A stretch of DNA of 32,996 nt, taken from the NCBI RefSeq assembly GCF_002937075.1, contig NZ_NHSJ01000078.1, positions 1-32,996 on the forward strand, given 5' to 3'. The DNA comes from Rhodoblastus sphagnicola (GTDB taxonomy: Bacteria; Pseudomonadota; Alphaproteobacteria; Rhizobiales; Beijerinckiaceae). Below the pieces are notes generated by a model that saw nothing but the letters and a program-made list of their open reading frames with translations, was not told the DNA's origin and did not search any database. The position numbers were made by a program, and so were the translations under genes. Positions 1-9,470 of the stretch are shown here, piece by piece (position 1 is the first letter of the stretch; every line of letters begins with the position of its first letter).

Positions 1-8
1 ATGAAAAT

Positions 9-76
9 GCTCTAGATTCTTGTTTTAACGCATTTTCTTCACGCGAACCGGTGTCCCCTTCGCTTGAAAATGCTCT
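9..76 (-). repeat. Dispersed intergenic repeat, copy 1 (TAGAGCATTTTC family)
   Basis: Read on the minus strand this begins AGAGCATTTTCAAGCG and ends with AATCTAGAGC. It matches 29907-29974 at about 59 of 68 positions by eye, without gaps. Elements of this look are familiar in intergenic DNA of Rhizobiales. The copy overlaps the last bases of lysK, whose TAG stop (75-77) is formed by the repeat edge. The element may continue to the left of the window. Confidence 0.75.
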
Positions 77-1778
77 ACTCCGCCGCTTCTGGCAAAAACC
101 TCCCCGCCAGCGCATCCGCGATCAGCGCCCGCGTGTTGTCCAGCCCGTAAAGCGCGGCGAAGGAGCCGAAGCGCGGGCCGCGATCCTCGCCCAACAGCAC
201 TTGGTAGAGCATGTTGAACCAGTCGTTCGAAACGCCGGGACGTTCGGGCGTCGCGCCTTTGGCGTTCAAATTCTGATAACGCGGAATCGGACGGGCGACG
301 TCGTAAAGCAGCGTCTGAATCTGTTCGGCGCTGGCCTCGGCCGGCAGGGTCGCCAGGGCGTCGCAGAGTTTTTGCAGCGCCGCGCGCTCCACCTCGTCGG
401 CGGCGCGATAAACCTTCTTCGGCTTCACGAAATCTCGGAAATACAGCACCGCATAGCCGATCATCTTGTCGAGGCGCGGGTATTTTTCCGGGCTGGCGGC
501 GGGCGCGTAGCGGCGCAGGAAACCCCAGAGCACAGAAGGGTCTTCGCTGTTGGCCACGGCGGCGAGGTTGAGCAGCATGGCGAAGGAAATCGCCATTCTC
601 TTTGCCTCGCCGGCGGGCTGCCCTTTGGCCCCTTCCTCATGCGCGATGAATTCTGGCGCCGGCGGCTCGCCCGTGTGGATGTGCCAGACGGCGTTGCCGA
701 GCCGGTTCCTGGCGTCCTGGCGCGGATAGGCGTCGAGAAAGGCCAGATATTCGTCCACGGCGCGCGGGATCACGTCGAAATAGAGCTTTTTCGCCTCGCG
801 CGGCTTCCAGTACATGAAGAAGGCGAGGCTTTCCGGGCTGGCGTAAGTCAGCCATTGATCGATGGTCAGGCCATTGCCCTTGGATTTTGAAATCTTCTGG
901 CCGCTCTCGTCGAGGAAGAGTTCATAATTGAAACCCTCCGGGGCCGCGCCATCGAGCGCGCGGGCGATCTGCCCGGAAAGTTTCACGGAATCGATCAAAT
1001 CCTTGCCGGCCATTTCGTAATCGACGCCAAGCGCGCACCAGCGCATGGCCCAGTCGGGCTTCCATTGCAGCTTGCAGGCGCCGCCGGTCACCGGGGTCTC
1101 GAACCGCTCGCCCGTATCGGGATCGCGCCAGGCGATCAGGCCGCGCGCGACATCCACCTCCTCCAGCGCCACCTGCATCACGATCCGCGTGCGCGGATGG
1201 ATCGGCAGGAAGGGGGAGTAGGTGGACGCGCGCTCGGCCCGCAGCGACGGCAGCATGATTTTCTGCACCGCTTCGTAACGCGCCAACATCTTTAACAGCG
1301 TCGCGTCGAACCGGCCGGACGTATAATATTCGGTCGAGGAGCCGAATTCGTATCGAAAACCGAAATGGTCGAGAAAAGACCTGAGACGCGCATTATTGTG
1401 CGCGCCAAAGCTCGGATATTCGCCGAACGGGTCGGGAACTTCGGTGAGCGGCTTGCCGAGATGGGCGGCGACCAGCTCCTTGTTGGGAATATTGTCCGGG
1501 ACTTTGCGCAGACCGTCGAGATCGTCGGAAAAGGCCAGCAGCCGCGTGGCGATCCGCCCTTCGGTGAGGGTTTCAAAGGCGTGGCGCACCATCGTCGTGC
1601 GCGCGACCTCGCCGAACGTGCCGATATGCGGCAGACCCGAGGGGCCATAGCCGGTCTCGAACAAGACCTGTTTCTGACCGGTGCGCTCGATTCTCGCCAC
1701 GAGTTTCTTCGCCTCCTCGAACGGCCAGGCGTTCGAGGTTTTTGCGAATTGGACGAGTTCGGACGCAAGATCGGTCAT
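75..1778 (-). CDS. lysK: Class I lysyl-tRNA synthetase
   Basis: Charges tRNA-Lys with lysine in the cytoplasm. It is the class I (Rossmann-fold) enzyme, unrelated to the usual bacterial class II LysS. The HIGH-type motif appears as [11 protein letters not shown] near residue 50 and the KMSKS-type loop as KISKSKGNG in the middle of the protein. The length of about 567 residues fits the family. I chose the ATG at 1778; a TTG six bases upstream (1784) has a better-placed GGA and cannot be excluded. The gene diverges from the DUF952 gene. Its TAG stop lies within a dispersed repeat, so the extreme C-terminus may have been reshaped by repeat insertion. Class I LysRS is usual in alphaproteobacteria, so no second enzyme is expected. 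Confidence 0.95.
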   Translation of the reverse strand: MTDLASELVQFAKTSNAWPFEEAKKLVARIERTGQKQVLFETGYGPSGLPHIGTFGEVARTTMVRHAFETLTEGRIATRLLAFSDDLDGLRKVPDNIPNKELVAAHLGKPLTEVPDPFGEYPSFGAHNNARLRSFLDHFGFRYEFGSSTEYYTSGRFDATLLKMLARYEAVQKIMLPSLRAERASTYSPFLPIHPRTRIVMQVALEEVDVARGLIAWRDPDTGERFETPVTGGACKLQWKPDWAMRWCALGVDYEMAGKDLIDSVKLSGQIARALDGAAPEGFNYELFLDESGQKISKSKGNGLTIDQWLTYASPESLAFFMYWKPREAKKLYFDVIPRAVDEYLAFLDAYPRQDARNRLGNAVWHIHTGEPPAPEFIAHEEGAKGQPAGEAKRMAISFAMLLNLAAVANSEDPSVLWGFLRRYAPAASPEKYPRLDKMIGYAVLYFRDFVKPKKVYRAADEVERAALQKLCDALATLPAEASAEQIQTLLYDVARPIPRYQNLNAKGATPERPGVSNDWFNMLYQVLLGEDRGPRFGSFAALYGLDNTRALIADALAGRFLPEAAE

Positions 1779-1914
1779 TTGCAAGATATTCCGCGTGCAA
1801 GCTGGAGGAGAGGACAGCTTTTTTAGAACGGCGGCGCGCCGGTGGAAACCCGCATCTTGCGCCGCGCCGCAATATCGTCGAAAAATCGCCTTGATCTCAG
1901 CCGTGGGGATAAAC

Positions 1915-2256
1915 TTGGCCCTCGTCTATAAAATCACGCCCCGTGACGAATGGGCCGCCGCCACGCAGCGCGGCCTCTACGAGGGCGCGCCGGTCGATCT
2001 GCGCGACGGCTTCATCCATTTCTCCACGGCGGGACAGGTCGAGGAGACGGCGGCGCGGCATTTCGCCGGCCAGACCAACCTGCTGCTGGTCGCCTTCGAC
2101 GAGACCGACCTCGGCGAAAAGCTTGTTTTCGAACCTTCGCGCGGCGGCGCGCTGTTTCCTCATCTTTACGCGCCGCTGAACCCCGCTTTGGCGCGATCCG
2201 TCCATCCCCTGCCCCTGCGCGACGGCGCCCACGATTTTTCCGGATTGCTGCCATGA
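1915..2256 (+). CDS. DUF952 family protein
   Basis: A 113-residue cytoplasmic protein of the DUF952 family, whose biochemical role is not established. The family look is clear: an N-terminal [11 protein letters not shown], then [20 protein letters not shown], and later FPHLYAPL. I placed the start at the TTG at 1915 because GTGGGG lies six bases upstream and the protein then begins at the usual point for the family. In-frame GTG (1903) and TTG (1891) codons are alternatives. The stop overlaps the pyrD start by four bases (ATGA), so the two are very probably co-transcribed and translationally coupled. It diverges from lysK across about 136 bp. Confidence 0.8.
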   Translation: MALVYKITPRDEWAAATQRGLYEGAPVDLRDGFIHFSTAGQVEETAARHFAGQTNLLLVAFDETDLGEKLVFEPSRGGALFPHLYAPLNPALARSVHPLPLRDGAHDFSGLLP

Positions 2257-3326
2257 CGGGTTTGTTCGATTCCCTCGCCCTCCCCCTCCTGCATGGCATG
2301 GACGCCGAGCGGGCGCATAATCTCACCCTGTTCGCGCTCTCGACCTTTCCGCTGCCGCCGGCGCCGGACGACGATCCGATCCTGGCGCAAAATGTGTTCG
2401 GGCTGGATTTTCCCAATCCCGTGGGCATGGCGGCGGGCTTCGACAAGGAGGCCAAGGTTCCGGACGCGCTGCTGAAACTCGGCTTCGGTTTCGCCGAAGT
2501 CGGCACGCTCACGCCGCGCCCGCAAGCCGGCAATGAAAAACCGCGCCTGTTCCGCCTGCACGAGGATCGCGGCGTCATCAACCGCTTCGGCTTCAACAAC
2601 GCCGGCCACGAAAAAGCGCGCGAAAAATTGTTGCGCCGCGCGTCCCGTGGCGGCGTGGTCGGCGTCAACATCGGCGCCAACAAGGATTCGACCGACCGCG
2701 CCGCCGACTATGTCGCGGGCGTGAAGAATTTCGCCGATCTCGCCAGCTATTTCACCGTCAACATTTCCTCGCCCAACACGCCCGGCCTGCGCGATCTCCA
2801 GCAGGCGGACGCGCTCGACGACCTTCTGGCGCGGGTGCTCGCCGCCCGCGACGAGGCGGCGGAAGACCTGCCGCGCCGCCCGGTGCTGCTGAAAATCGCG
2901 CCGGACCTGACGCTCGCCGATCTCGACGACGTGGTGCGGGTGGCGCGTGAACGCGGCGTGGACGGCATGATCGTCTCCAACACAACGCTGGCGCGGCCGG
3001 ACTCGCTGCGCGACGAACTGTCAAACGAAACCGGCGGCCTCTCGGGGGCGCCGCTGTTCGCGCTCTCCACCCAAATGCTGGCCCAGACCTTTTTGCGAGT
3101 CGAAAACCAGTTTCCCCTGATCGGCGTCGGCGGCGTGGATTCGCCTGAAGCCGCCTGGGCCAAGATCAAGGCCGGCGCGAGCCTGATCCAGCTCTATTCG
3201 GCGCTGGTCTATGAGGGCCTCGGCCTGGTCGCGCGGATCAAGCAGGGCCTCGTCGAGCATTTGCGCAGCCGCGCGCTGAGCGGCATTGGTCAGGCGATCG
3301 GGTCCGGCGCAAAAGACTGGTTGTGA
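2253..3326 (+). CDS. pyrD: Dihydroorotate dehydrogenase (quinone), class 2
   Basis: Oxidises dihydroorotate to orotate with FMN and passes electrons to the quinone pool, the fourth step of pyrimidine synthesis. At 357 residues it has the class 2 length, with an N-terminal helical extension (about residues 1-40) that docks on the membrane. Visible motifs are [10 protein letters not shown] in the early barrel, NRFGFNN, and [11 protein letters not shown], where Ser173 corresponds to the class 2 catalytic base. The FMN phosphate region VGGVDS and the [12 protein letters not shown] stretch are near the C-terminus. It is coupled to the upstream DUF952 gene by an ATGA overlap. Start at ATG 2253. Confidence 0.96.
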   Translation: MTGLFDSLALPLLHGMDAERAHNLTLFALSTFPLPPAPDDDPILAQNVFGLDFPNPVGMAAGFDKEAKVPDALLKLGFGFAEVGTLTPRPQAGNEKPRLFRLHEDRGVINRFGFNNAGHEKAREKLLRRASRGGVVGVNIGANKDSTDRAADYVAGVKNFADLASYFTVNISSPNTPGLRDLQQADALDDLLARVLAARDEAAEDLPRRPVLLKIAPDLTLADLDDVVRVARERGVDGMIVSNTTLARPDSLRDELSNETGGLSGAPLFALSTQMLAQTFLRVENQFPLIGVGGVDSPEAAWAKIKAGASLIQLYSALVYEGLGLVARIKQGLVEHLRSRALSGIGQAIGSGAKDWL

Positions 3327-3435
3327 GCGCGCCAGCGGCCAAATCCTCGATGGCTCGACCGCCTCCGGCTACGACATCATGCTCGGGTTCTATCAGGCTT
3401 TGTGCCCCTCCTCGGCGCCGAAGCCCAAAAAATGA
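3325..3435 (+). pseudogene. Possible C-terminal remnant of an unidentified gene
   Basis: Directly after pyrD, frame 1 reads without a stop to TGA at 3433-3435 and looks coding: third codon positions are strongly GC-biased and the peptide is protein-like (for example ILDGSTASGYDIM, then LGFYQALCPSS, ending KPKK). There is no proper start; the frame runs back into pyrD. I do not recognise the family. It may be the tail of a deleted gene, or chance in GC-rich DNA. zapA ends on the other strand at 3448. Confidence 0.25.
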
Positions 3436-3447
3436 GGCGCGAGCGCG

Positions 3448-3810
3448 TCAACTCTCATTGAGCGCCCTGGTCGCGGCGGCGACCTTCGCCGTGGCCTTGT
3501 CCAGCGTCTTCGCGGCCCATTCGGCCCGCTCCAACTCGCGCAGCCGCGCCTTTCCGGCTTCGGCCCGGCCCGTCTCGATGGTGACTTTCGCCTCCGCCAA
3601 TTGTTTTTGCGCCACATGCAATTCGTCGGCGAGGGAGATCGCCGCCATCACCACGATGCGCTGCTCGCCGATTTCGCCGAACGCGCCGCGCAGATCGCCG
3701 ATCCTGGCCTCCAGCGACCGCGCGAGATTTTCGATATGCGGCTGCTCGCCCTCCTCGCAATTCATGCGATAGGTGCGACCGGCTATGGTCACCACCGCCT
3801 GCGCCATCAT
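3448..3810 (-). CDS. zapA: Cell division protein ZapA
   Basis: A small cytoplasmic protein that bundles FtsZ filaments at the division ring. The 120-residue sequence has the N-terminal ZapA fold (VVTIAGRTYRMNCEEGEQPHI, about residues 6-26), the helix LARSLEARIGDLR, the segment RIVVMAAISLADEL, and a long C-terminal coiled coil rich in Ala, Lys and Glu. The first of two adjacent ATG codons (3810) forms an ATGA overlap with the stop of the upstream DUF4164 gene, which argues for coupled translation and for this start. The zapA-DUF4164 pair next to glycolytic genes is a recurring alphaproteobacterial arrangement. Confidence 0.88.
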   Translation of the reverse strand: MMAQAVVTIAGRTYRMNCEEGEQPHIENLARSLEARIGDLRGAFGEIGEQRIVVMAAISLADELHVAQKQLAEAKVTIETGRAEAGKARLRELERAEWAAKTLDKATAKVAAATRALNES

Positions 3811-4319
3811 GCTTCTCCCGGCGCGGACGCGAGGATCGACCGCACGGCGGCGCTGGCGCGCGCGACCCGCCGCGCCGCCTCGATCTGGTTGTCCTGAAGG
3901 GTCTCGATGCGCCCGTTGGCGGCGTCGAGCGCCCGCGCCAGCCGCGAACGATCCTCCTGCAAGGTGGAATATTCGGCCTCCTGATCGGCCAGTTGCGTCC
4001 GGCGGTCGGTTTGCATCCCCACGGCGCGGTCGAGCGCCTCCAAAGCCGTTTCGAGCCGCCCGATCGCGGCGCTCACCAATTGTTCGGCCGAAACAGGCGG
4101 CTCAGGCAAGGCGAGTTGCTTGCCGGGGCGAGACTCGTGCCGGGACTCTTGCCGGGGCTCGTGCCGGGACTCTTGCCGGGACTCTTGGCCAGACGCGGGA
4201 CGCGACTCATGGCCAGACTGCTGGCCAGGCTCCTGACCAGGCTCTTGGCCAGGCTCTTGACCAGGCGCGGGTCCTGGACGCGGACTGCGAGGATCTATCG
4301 GCAATGGGGACAAGTTCAA
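3807..4319 (-). CDS. DUF4164 family coiled-coil protein with tetrapeptide-repeat N-terminus
   Basis: About 170 residues. The C-terminal 95 or so form a predicted coiled coil (LVSAAIGRLETALEALDRAV onward) typical of the small DUF4164 proteins encoded beside zapA, so a division-related role is inferred from context. The N-terminal third is unusual: residues 19-66 are twelve tandem four-residue units of the type [PS][GR][QH]E, low in complexity and probably disordered. The start is uncertain. No ATG precedes the coiled coil; TTG 4319 is used here, with a TGAGGA about 14 bases upstream, and a start inside or after the repeat is possible. An ATGA overlap couples it to zapA. Confidence 0.65.
   Translation of the reverse strand: MNLSPLPIDPRSPRPGPAPGQEPGQEPGQEPGQQSGHESRPASGQESRQESRHEPRQESRHESRPGKQLALPEPPVSAEQLVSAAIGRLETALEALDRAVGMQTDRRTQLADQEAEYSTLQEDRSRLARALDAANGRIETLQDNQIEAARRVARASAAVRSILASAPGEA
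4122..4265 (-). repeat. Twelve-unit 12-bp tandem repeat inside the DUF4164 gene
   Basis: A 144-bp stretch of degenerate 12-nt units encodes successive tetrapeptides PGQE, PGQE, PGQE, PGQQ, SGHE, SRPA, SGQE, SRQE, SRHE, PRQE, SRHE, SRPG. The unit length is a multiple of three, so gain or loss of units keeps the frame. Confidence 0.85.
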
Positions 4320-4761
4320 GCTTTCGTCACGAATCCTCAGGCGAGGATATCAGATTCAATTTAGCAAAGTCGCGCGCCGCGCCAAGAGGCGGCGCGCGCC
4401 ATTCCGCAGGAGAGCCGCTCAAATCCGAGCGGCGCCTATTTCCTGAGCAAAAACGCGCTGCGGAATGATGCGCCCAAGACGTCGCGATTTGCTATTATAA
4501 TCCCCTTGGATGCGTTGACAGTCAGGGGCGACCTGCTATCAACCCGGTTGAACTTTCGTTTATGCCGATGATCTCGCAGCAAGCAAAATCCGCCCCCTAT
4601 GATCAAACCGGCGGCAATTCTCCGGCCTGGACCGATGGACGCCGTTGCGTCAGGCCACGCAAACGGATTAAAGGCCAATCAGCAACAGAAGCGCTGAACC
4701 CCGCGCTTCGCGGGCGGACCGCCCGCCCATACCCTAACGGGAAACTCGAGGAGCGAAACGC
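4320..4761. other. 442-bp intergenic region between the DUF4164 gene and gap
   Basis: Divergent control region. Two strong hairpins are visible: a 10-bp stem at 4371-4380 with 4389-4398, and GCCGCTC (4414-4420) with GAGCGGC (4427-4433). An AT-rich patch around 4490-4501 contains TATAAT. A sigma70-like promoter for gap is at 4515-4542. The gap leader of about 210 nt contains another hairpin, CGGGCGG-A-CCGCCCG, about 25 bp before the ribosome binding site. A short reading frame (4562-4765) is discussed under findings. In related genomes a transketolase gene often sits here; none is present. Confidence 0.6.
4515..4542 (+). promoter_or_regulatory. Sigma70-like promoter upstream of gap
   Basis: A perfect TTGACA (4515-4520) is followed after 16 bp by TATCAA (4537-4542). 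It lies about 220 bp before the gap start, implying a long leader. Predicted from sequence only. Confidence 0.5.
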
Positions 4762-5769
<1,008 letters not shown>

Positions 5770-5782
5770 GCCTGATTTTCAG

Positions 5783-5810
5783 GGCGCGTCCTTTGGGACG
5801 CGCCTTTTTT
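5783..5810 (+). terminator. Intrinsic terminator after gap
   Basis: GGCGCGTCC (5783-5791) pairs perfectly with GGACGCGCC (5796-5804) around a TTTG loop, followed by six T (5805-5810). It stands 13 bp after the gap stop and 33 bp before pgk, so it probably attenuates rather than isolates pgk. Confidence 0.85.
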
Positions 5811-5842
5811 CTGCCCCGCTCCCCAGTCGCCGTGAGTTTTTC

Positions 5843-7036
5843 ATGTCCGCTTTCCGCACCCTCGATTCCGCCGATCTCAAGGGCAAGCGCGTGCTTGTCC
5901 GCGTCGACCTCAATCTGCCCATGGAAAACGGCAAGGTCACCGACGCCACCCGCATCGAGCGCATTCTGCCGACCCTGAACGAGATTTCGCAAAAGGGCGG
6001 CAAGGTCATCCTGCTCGCCCATTTCGGTCGCCCCAAGAATGGCCCGGACGAGGCCAATTCTTTGAAACATGTGGTCGGCGCGCTGGAACAGCATCTCGGC
6101 AAGCCCGTGGCTTTCGCCTCCGACTGCATCGGGCCGGTCGCCGCCGAAGCCGTCGCCAAATTGAAGGACGGCGACTTCCTGCTGCTGGAAAACACCCGCT
6201 TCCACAAGGGCGAGGAAAAGAACGACCCGGCTTTGGTCGATGCCTTGGCCCTGCTCGGCGACATCTATGTCAACGACGCCTTTTCGGCCGCGCATCGCGC
6301 CCATGCCTCGACCGAGGGCGTGGCCCACAAGCTGCCGGCCTATGCCGGACGCACCATGCAGGCCGAAGTCGAGGCTTTGTCCAAGGCTTTGGACCATCCG
6401 CAGCGCCCGGTGGCGGCCGTCGTCGGCGGCGCAAAAGTTTCGACCAAGCTGGAACTGCTGGGCAATCTCACCAAGAAAGTGGATTTCCTCATCATCGGCG
6501 GCGGCATGGCCAACACTTTTCTCGCCGCGCAAGGCAAAAAGGTGGGCAAGTCGCTGTGCGAGCATGACCTGCTCGACACCGCCCGCGAAATCCTGAAAAC
6601 CGCCACCGAAAACAAATGCCGGATCGTGCTGCCGGTGGACGTTGTGGTGGCGCAGGAGTTCAAGGCCCATGCGCCGTCGCGCGTCGTTGCGGTGGAAGCG
6701 GTTGGCGACGCCGACATGATCCTCGACGCCGGGCCGAAATCGGTCGCGGAAGTGGAAAAGGTTTTGGGCGAGGCCAAGACCCTGGTGTGGAACGGCCCGT
6801 TCGGCGCCTTCGAACTGGAGCCTTTCGACGCGGCCACCAATGCCGTAGCGAAATTCGCCGCCCGCCTGACCGGCGAGGGCAAACTGCTGACGGTCGCCGG
6901 CGGCGGCGATACCGTGGCGGCGCTGAACCACGCCGGCGTGGCGGAACAATTCACCTATGTCTCGACGGCGGGCGGCGCCTTCCTCGAATGGCTCGAGGGC
7001 AAAGTGCTTCCCGGCGTCGAAGCCATCCGGGCATAA
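5843..7036 (+). CDS. pgk: Phosphoglycerate kinase
   Basis: Transfers phosphate between 1,3-bisphosphoglycerate and ADP, directly following the Gap reaction. The 397-residue monomer shows the N-domain start [13 protein letters not shown] with the substrate-binding Arg/Asp, the segment LLAHFGRPK, the hinge region [14 protein letters not shown], the stretch [11 protein letters not shown], and the C-domain nucleotide motifs [10 protein letters not shown] and [13 protein letters not shown] 5843 is preceded only by a weak GTGAG. An intrinsic terminator lies between it and gap, and an unrecognised gene begins two bases after its TAA stop, suggesting that downstream transcription continues. Confidence 0.97.
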   Translation: MSAFRTLDSADLKGKRVLVRVDLNLPMENGKVTDATRIERILPTLNEISQKGGKVILLAHFGRPKNGPDEANSLKHVVGALEQHLGKPVAFASDCIGPVAAEAVAKLKDGDFLLLENTRFHKGEEKNDPALVDALALLGDIYVNDAFSAAHRAHASTEGVAHKLPAYAGRTMQAEVEALSKALDHPQRPVAAVVGGAKVSTKLELLGNLTKKVDFLIIGGGMANTFLAAQGKKVGKSLCEHDLLDTAREILKTATENKCRIVLPVDVVVAQEFKAHAPSRVVAVEAVGDADMILDAGPKSVAEVEKVLGEAKTLVWNGPFGAFELEPFDAATNAVAKFAARLTGEGKLLTVAGGGDTVAALNHAGVAEQFTYVSTAGGAFLEWLEGKVLPGVEAIRA

Positions 7037-7038
7037 TA

Positions 7039-7587
7039 ATGCTGCCGCCGCGCCTGACACATTCGGAACTTGGCGAGTTCATCGGGCTTTGCCTGGCGTC
7101 CGCATCGCATGTGGTCGCCAATGCAGGGCAGATCCGCCCTCCGATATTGATCGAGCGCGAGGTGAGTTTTCTGTCGGGCGCCAAGATCAACTCCAGAGGC
7201 ATAAGCGTGCGCGACGCCCCCAATCCGGAGGTCGCGGCCAGCCAAAGCATGTTGATCGCGCAAGCGGAATATTCCAAACGCTTCCCGAAGGCGCGTTGTC
7301 TGGCCGCCGTGTTGTTTGTCGCACATCGTGAGTTGGGCGAAGGCGCCTGGCGGCCGGCGATCCTCGTCAGGGCGGGCAGCGCGAAATTGGGTAAAGAATA
7401 TCTGGCTGTCCTGAACTTCAGCCAGAGTTGCTCAGGACAACTTCAAGGCTTCGAACCTCTGACGCTCGAGATACCAAAAGAACTCGGGCGCGGTTTTGAG
7501 GCCGGCGAGCACGACGCTCTGATGCAGAGCATACGAAAAGGCAAGGACGGCGCGCCCGTAAACCTGCGAGAGGCCGCCGCCTGGTGA
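7039..7587 (+). CDS. Unrecognised protein between pgk and fba
   Basis: A 182-residue protein I cannot assign to a family. It has no signal peptide or membrane segment and looks soluble. Recognisable stretches are SELGEFIGLCLASASHVV near the start, LIEREVSFLSGAKINSRG, and LTLEIPKELGRGFEAGEHDA near the end. The start at ATG 7039 follows the pgk stop by two bases, with no good ribosome binding site, so translation may depend on pgk. Base composition is visibly less GC-rich than pgk and fba, with more A/T-ending codons, which would fit a late arrival. A strong AAGGAGG separates it from fba, 27 bp downstream. Confidence 0.65.
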   Translation: MLPPRLTHSELGEFIGLCLASASHVVANAGQIRPPILIEREVSFLSGAKINSRGISVRDAPNPEVAASQSMLIAQAEYSKRFPKARCLAAVLFVAHRELGEGAWRPAILVRAGSAKLGKEYLAVLNFSQSCSGQLQGFEPLTLEIPKELGRGFEAGEHDALMQSIRKGKDGAPVNLREAAAW

Positions 7588-7614
7588 ACCGACATCCGTC
7601 AAGGAGGAACTCTT

Positions 7615-8682
7615 ATGGCCCGCATTACCCTTCGCCAATTGCTCGACCACGCCGCCGAGCACGACTATGGCGTTCCCGCCTTCAACATCAACAATATGGA
7701 GCAGGCCCTGGCCATCCTGGCCGCGGCGTCCGAAGTGGACGCTCCCGTCATCATCCAGGCCTCGCGCGGCGCCCGGCAATATGCCAATGACGTCATGCTC
7801 AAGCACATGATGGACGCGCTGGTCGAAATCTATCCGCAGATTCCGATCTGCGTGCATCAGGACCATGGCAACGGCCCCTCCACCTGCTTCACCGCCATGC
7901 AGGCCGGTTTTACGTCCGTGATGATGGACGGCTCGCTCAAGGAAGACGGCAAGACCCCGGCCGACTGGGACTATAACGTCCACATCACCAAATATGTGGC
8001 GGATATGGCCCATCTCGGCGGCATTTCCGTCGAGGGCGAGTTCGGCGTGCTCGGCTCGCTGGAAACCGGCGAGGGCGAGAAGGAAGACGGCCACGGTTTC
8101 GAGGGCAAGCTCTCCCACGACCAGCTTGTCACCAACCCCGCCGACGCCATCAAATTCGTCAAGGCGACCGGCGTGGACGCGCTGGCCATCGCCATGGGCA
8201 CCTCGCACGGCGCCTATAAATTCACGCGCAAGCCCGACGGCGCCATCCTCGCGATGAACGTCATCGAGGAAATTCACCAGAAGGCGCCGGGCCTGCACAT
8301 GGTCATGCACGGCTCCTCCTCGGTGCCGCAGGAGCTTCAGGACATCATCAACGCCTATGGCGGCAAAATGCCGCAGACCTGGGGCGTGCCGGTCGAGGAA
8401 ATCCAGCGCGGCATCAAGCACGGCGTGCGGAAAATCAACATCGACACCGACAACCGCATGGCCATCACCGGCGCGATCCGCAAGGTCTTGACGCAAAACC
8501 CGGCCGAATTCGACCCGCGCAAATATCTGAAACCCGCCAGCGACGCCATGCAGAAGATCTGCAAGCAGCGCATGGAGGAATTCAACACGGCGGGCCAGGC
8601 CTCAAAGATCAAGAAGGTGCTCACGCTCGGCGAAATGGCCAAGCGCTACGCCTCCGGCGAACTGGCCCCCAAGACGGCCTGA
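7615..8682 (+). CDS. fba: Fructose-bisphosphate aldolase, class II
   Basis: Zinc-dependent aldolase joining dihydroxyacetone phosphate and glyceraldehyde 3-phosphate (reversible), in glycolysis, gluconeogenesis and possibly the Calvin cycle. The 355-residue length, the metal-binding motif CVHQDHGNG (around residue 85), the segments [18 protein letters not shown] and HGSSSVPQE, and the phosphate-binding end [13 protein letters not shown] place it in the class II Calvin-cycle-like subgroup (CbbA/Fba type). The start is firm: AAGGAGG (7601-7607) is seven bases before ATG 7615. It closes the gap-pgk cluster and is followed by an intrinsic terminator. Confidence 0.96.
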   Translation: MARITLRQLLDHAAEHDYGVPAFNINNMEQALAILAAASEVDAPVIIQASRGARQYANDVMLKHMMDALVEIYPQIPICVHQDHGNGPSTCFTAMQAGFTSVMMDGSLKEDGKTPADWDYNVHITKYVADMAHLGGISVEGEFGVLGSLETGEGEKEDGHGFEGKLSHDQLVTNPADAIKFVKATGVDALAIAMGTSHGAYKFTRKPDGAILAMNVIEEIHQKAPGLHMVMHGSSSVPQELQDIINAYGGKMPQTWGVPVEEIQRGIKHGVRKINIDTDNRMAITGAIRKVLTQNPAEFDPRKYLKPASDAMQKICKQRMEEFNTAGQASKIKKVLTLGEMAKRYASGELAPKTA

Positions 8683-8703
8683 ACTTCGCCTGTTCAGCAT
8701 GAC

Positions 8704-8734
8704 ATGGGGTCGCGGTTGCCGCGGCCCCATTTTT
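8704..8734 (+). terminator. Intrinsic terminator after fba
   Basis: ATGGGGTCGCGG pairs with CCGCGGCCCCAT (one G-T pair) around a TTG loop and runs into five T. It starts 21 bp after the fba stop. Confidence 0.85.
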
Positions 8735-8846
8735 GCCGTCAAATGGCGTCACGCATCCGTTCCCTGTTCCCGCCAAGCCCGTCGATGGACGGGCGTCCCC
8801 CGCGGGGAGAGGGGACGACCAGCGCCCATCCCTCACGACTGTGCCG
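8735..8846 (+). other. Short intergenic region with a small hairpin
   Basis: About 110 bp between the fba terminator and the next gene. It holds CCCGTC-GAT-GGACGGG and a CCCCCGCGGGG tract that resemble degenerate repeat debris. No convincing promoter was identified. Confidence 0.35.
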
Positions 8847-9470
8847 ATGACCGACTTCATACGACCGCGCCTCTACCTCATCTCCCCGCCGCTGTCCTCG
8901 GCGGAGGACTTCGCCCCCAAGCTGGAAAAAGCCCTGGCTTCTGGCGACGTCGCCTGCGTTCTGCTGCGTTTCGCCACGCCGGACGAGGGAACGCGCAAGA
9001 AAATCGCAAAGGCCTTGGCGCCGGCGATCCAGCAGGCCGAAGCCGCCGCGCTCGTGCTGGATGACCCGCAACTCGTCGCCCGCGCCGGCCTCGACGGCGC
9101 TCATATCACCGGCATTGGCGAGAATTTCGAGGGCGCGCTGGACAGCCTGAAGCCCGAACGCATTGTCGGCGTGGGCGGTCTGGACAGCCGCGACGCCGCC
9201 ATGGCCGCCGGCGAGACCGAGGTCGATTACCTGCTGTTCGGCGCCCTGGACGCGCAAGACAACGAGGCCGAAGCCACGCTGGAATGGACGTCCTGGTGGG
9301 CGGAAGTTTTCAACGTGCCCTGCGTCGGCGTCGCCCATGCGGCCGAGGAGGTCGAGGCGCTGGCGAAATCCGGCGCGGAATTCGTCGGGCTTGGCGCCAG
9401 CTTCTTCGACGATCCCGAAAAAATCGCCGCCGCCCAGGCTCTGATCGACGCCCTGGAGCCGACCGCTTGA
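8847..9470 (+). CDS. Thiamine phosphate synthase / TenI family protein
   Basis: A 207-residue TIM-barrel protein of the ThiE/TenI family. Seen are the first strand RPRLYLISPP (residues 6-15), the loop DDPQLVARAGLDGAHI that corresponds to the family's pyrimidine-side segment, IVGVGGLDSRDAAMAAGE, and VDYLLFGALDAQ. A true ThiE condenses hydroxymethylpyrimidine diphosphate with thiazole phosphate. This copy is divergent (the strict ThiE glycine and phosphate loops are poorly conserved), and no other thiamine genes are present, so a TenI-like or other role is possible. I chose ATG 8847; the ribosome binding site is weak. Its TGA overlaps the next ATG by one base (TGATG), starting a closely packed run of genes. 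Confidence 0.75.
   Translation: MTDFIRPRLYLISPPLSSAEDFAPKLEKALASGDVACVLLRFATPDEGTRKKIAKALAPAIQQAEAAALVLDDPQLVARAGLDGAHITGIGENFEGALDSLKPERIVGVGGLDSRDAAMAAGETEVDYLLFGALDAQDNEAEATLEWTSWWAEVFNVPCVGVAHAAEEVEALAKSGAEFVGLGASFFDDPEKIAAAQALIDALEPTA

Noticed and set aside
3327-3447. 6S RNA downstream of zapA, as in many proteobacteria
   Set aside because: The space is only about 120 bp, reads as coding-like on the other strand, and no 6S-type long bulged stem was seen.
4122-4265. Possible CRISPR or minisatellite array
   Set aside because: Units are 12 bp, contiguous without spacers, and in frame within a coding region.
4436-4678. Minus-strand 80-codon frame upstream of gap
   Set aside because: Starts with TTG, has no ribosome binding site, overlaps the gap promoter, and resembles no family.
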